Positions 6,062 through 7,093 of a stretch of DNA of 7,093 nucleotides are shown in pieces (the first letter of the stretch is position 1; every line of letters starts with the position of its first letter). The translations under genes were made by a program, and so were the position numbers. The notes under the pieces were generated by a model that was not told the origin of the DNA, did no database searches, and saw only the letters and a program-made list of their open reading frames with translations. The DNA lies in assembly GCA_905200265.1 (NCBI GenBank), contig CAJKJS010000068.1, forward strand, positions 1 to 7,093, written 5' to 3'. Source of the DNA: an uncultured Oscillospiraceae bacterium. GTDB taxonomy: Bacteria; Bacillota; Clostridia; Oscillospirales; Acutalibacteraceae.

Positions 6062-6943
6062 ATGGAAAAAATCAAAGTAGTACTGGACTGGTTCCCGAAC
6101 ACCAACCACACGGGCTTTTTACTGGCCCAGAAAAACGGCTGGTTCACGGAAAGCGGCCTGGATGTGGAAATTTTCGGCGAAGTCCACGGTAACATGGACT
6201 TGCACGGCGCTGATTTCGTGCTGGGGCCGGAAATCGCCATGCTGGAATGCATGGAACGGGGCATTGGCATGACGGCGGTGGCCACCCTGACGCAAAAGTG
6301 TGATTCCGGGATTGTGTCGTTAAAAGAAGCGGGCATCACGTCGCCCCGCATGCTGGAAGGCAAGCGCCTGACTCACTGGACCCCGGCCTGGTTTCACGCG
6401 GCGATCAGCCGGGTGGTGGAAAAAGACGGCGGCGACTACAGCAAAGTGAACCTCGTCAACATGGACGTGGGCGACATTGTGGCCACCCTGGGGCATGTAG
6501 CCGACGCGACGTGGGTCTATGAAAACTGGGAAAACCAGGTGCTGCTGGAAGCCGGGAAAGAGATCAACTATTTTAACCTGGGCGACGTCGACCCCATTTT
6601 CGACTTCTGCGCTCCCAGCATCGCAGCTACCCACGAAATTTTGCAGCAGCGCCCCGAAGCGGTGCGCAAATTCCTCGCTGCGCTGGAACGCGGGTACATC
6701 CAGGCGGCCCGGTTCCCGGAGGAATCGGTGCTGGCAGTAAAAGAATACATGCCGGAAGGCAGCAGCGACAGCTTGCTTATCCGCAGCCAGAAACACCTCT
6801 CTTCCATTTTGCTGGATGAAAACGGCCACTGGGGCCGCATCCGTCCCGAACGCTGGGACCGCATGGCCGATTTCCTGGTGGAAAAGGGCATCATCAGCCG
6901 CCGCCGGGAAAACGAATACACCAACGCGTATCTGCCGGAGTAA
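6062..6943 (+). CDS. ThiY/THI5-like (NMT1 family) pyrimidine-binding protein without a signal peptide
   Basis: This 293-residue protein belongs to the NMT1/THI5-like fold, which includes ThiY solute-binding proteins for HMP or formylaminopyrimidine and yeast THI5 HMP-phosphate synthase. The family opening motif LDWFPNTNHTG is at residues 8-18. DFVLGPEIAM (51-60), HWTPAWFHAA (105-114) and DVDPIFDFCAPS (175-186) fit the ligand-pocket regions of this fold. Binding proteins normally carry a secretion or lipoprotein signal, but this one starts directly at the mature domain with MEKIKVVLDW. An upstream start cannot add one, because TAA at 6017-6019 closes the frame and the codons between are polar. 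The ribosome site is GGAAGG (6047-6052). It follows ykoE by 42 bases and precedes the ATPase by four, so it belongs to the TPP-controlled operon. It may be a cytoplasmic partner of the transporter or a biosynthetic enzyme. The CCCFC cysteine motif of yeast THI5 is absent, with only Cys183 in the DFC segment, so the enzyme role is unproven. Confidence 0.88.
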   Translation: MEKIKVVLDWFPNTNHTGFLLAQKNGWFTESGLDVEIFGEVHGNMDLHGADFVLGPEIAMLECMERGIGMTAVATLTQKCDSGIVSLKEAGITSPRMLEGKRLTHWTPAWFHAAISRVVEKDGGDYSKVNLVNMDVGDIVATLGHVADATWVYENWENQVLLEAGKEINYFNLGDVDPIFDFCAPSIAATHEILQQRPEAVRKFLAALERGYIQAARFPEESVLAVKEYMPEGSSDSLLIRSQKHLSSILLDENGHWGRIRPERWDRMADFLVEKGIISRRRENEYTNAYLPE

Positions 6944-6947
6944 GCCC

Positions 6948-7093
6948 ATGGCGCTTTCGGTCGAAAAGATTACGTTTGCCTACACCCGGGAGGGCCGCCC
7001 CATTTTGCAGCAGTTTTCCGCCCGGTTTGAAAAGGACGCCATTACCGTGTTAACGGGGGCGTCCGGCTGCGGCAAATCGACGCTGCTCTATTT
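6948..7093 (+). CDS. ABC transporter ATPase subunit, N-terminal fragment cut by the window edge
   Basis: Only the first 48 codons are present. They encode the start of an ABC ATPase: an A-loop-like Tyr12 in ITFAYTREG, then Walker A GASGCGKST at 37-45 with Lys43. The ATG lies four bases after the previous stop, and its ribosome site GGAG (6937-6940) is inside the end of that gene, so the two are probably translationally coupled. In context this is either the ECF ATPase (YkoD-like, paired with a YkoC-like coupler) or a ThiZ-like ATPase of a classical ThiXYZ importer. The fragment ends before the Q-loop and signature, so the two cannot be separated. Confidence 0.88.
   Translation, partial: MALSVEKITFAYTREGRPILQQFSARFEKDAITVLTGASGCGKSTLLY

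Overview
The window reads as a G+C-rich Bacillota (Firmicutes) chromosome segment, probably from an anaerobic gut-type clostridial or Negativicutes lineage. This is inferred from strong AGGAGG/GGGAGG-type ribosome sites, a TPP riboswitch that ends in an intrinsic terminator, and a YkoE-type vitamin-precursor transporter. The species cannot be named from the sequence alone. All genes lie on the + strand. There are no rRNA or tRNA genes, insertion sequences or CRISPR arrays.

Positions 49-3959 hold two genes that may share a transcript: an MsbA/LmrA-like ABC half-transporter with a complete set of ATPase motifs, and a cytoplasmic GH42 beta-galactosidase. No terminator is visible between them, although a weak promoter may sit in the 92-base gap. 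A very clear intrinsic terminator (3964-3999) closes this block.

Positions 4031-5118 form a probable single-gene unit. A promoter whose -10 box overlaps a perfect 10-base palindrome precedes a D-isomer-specific 2-hydroxyacid dehydrogenase. Its Arg/Glu/His catalytic residues are all present, and its cofactor loop looks suited to NADP(H).

From 5130 to the end of the window lies a thiamine-precursor operon. An extended -10 promoter is followed by a TPP riboswitch, a spacer hairpin and an intrinsic terminator. Next come ykoE (ECF substrate-capture membrane protein for thiamine or its pyrimidine moiety HMP), a ThiY/THI5-family protein, and the first 48 codons of an ABC ATPase cut by the window edge. 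The expected logic is that high TPP terminates transcription and low TPP permits synthesis of the uptake machinery.

The most interesting point is that the ThiY/THI5-like protein has no signal peptide and cannot gain one from an upstream start, because the reading frame is closed just before it. A solute-binding-protein fold therefore appears to be made in the cytoplasm inside an ECF-type transporter operon. It could be an intracellular pyrimidine-binding partner or a THI5-like HMP-phosphate synthase. The leader also holds a possible long-range antiterminator helix between the transcript's 5' end and the terminator.
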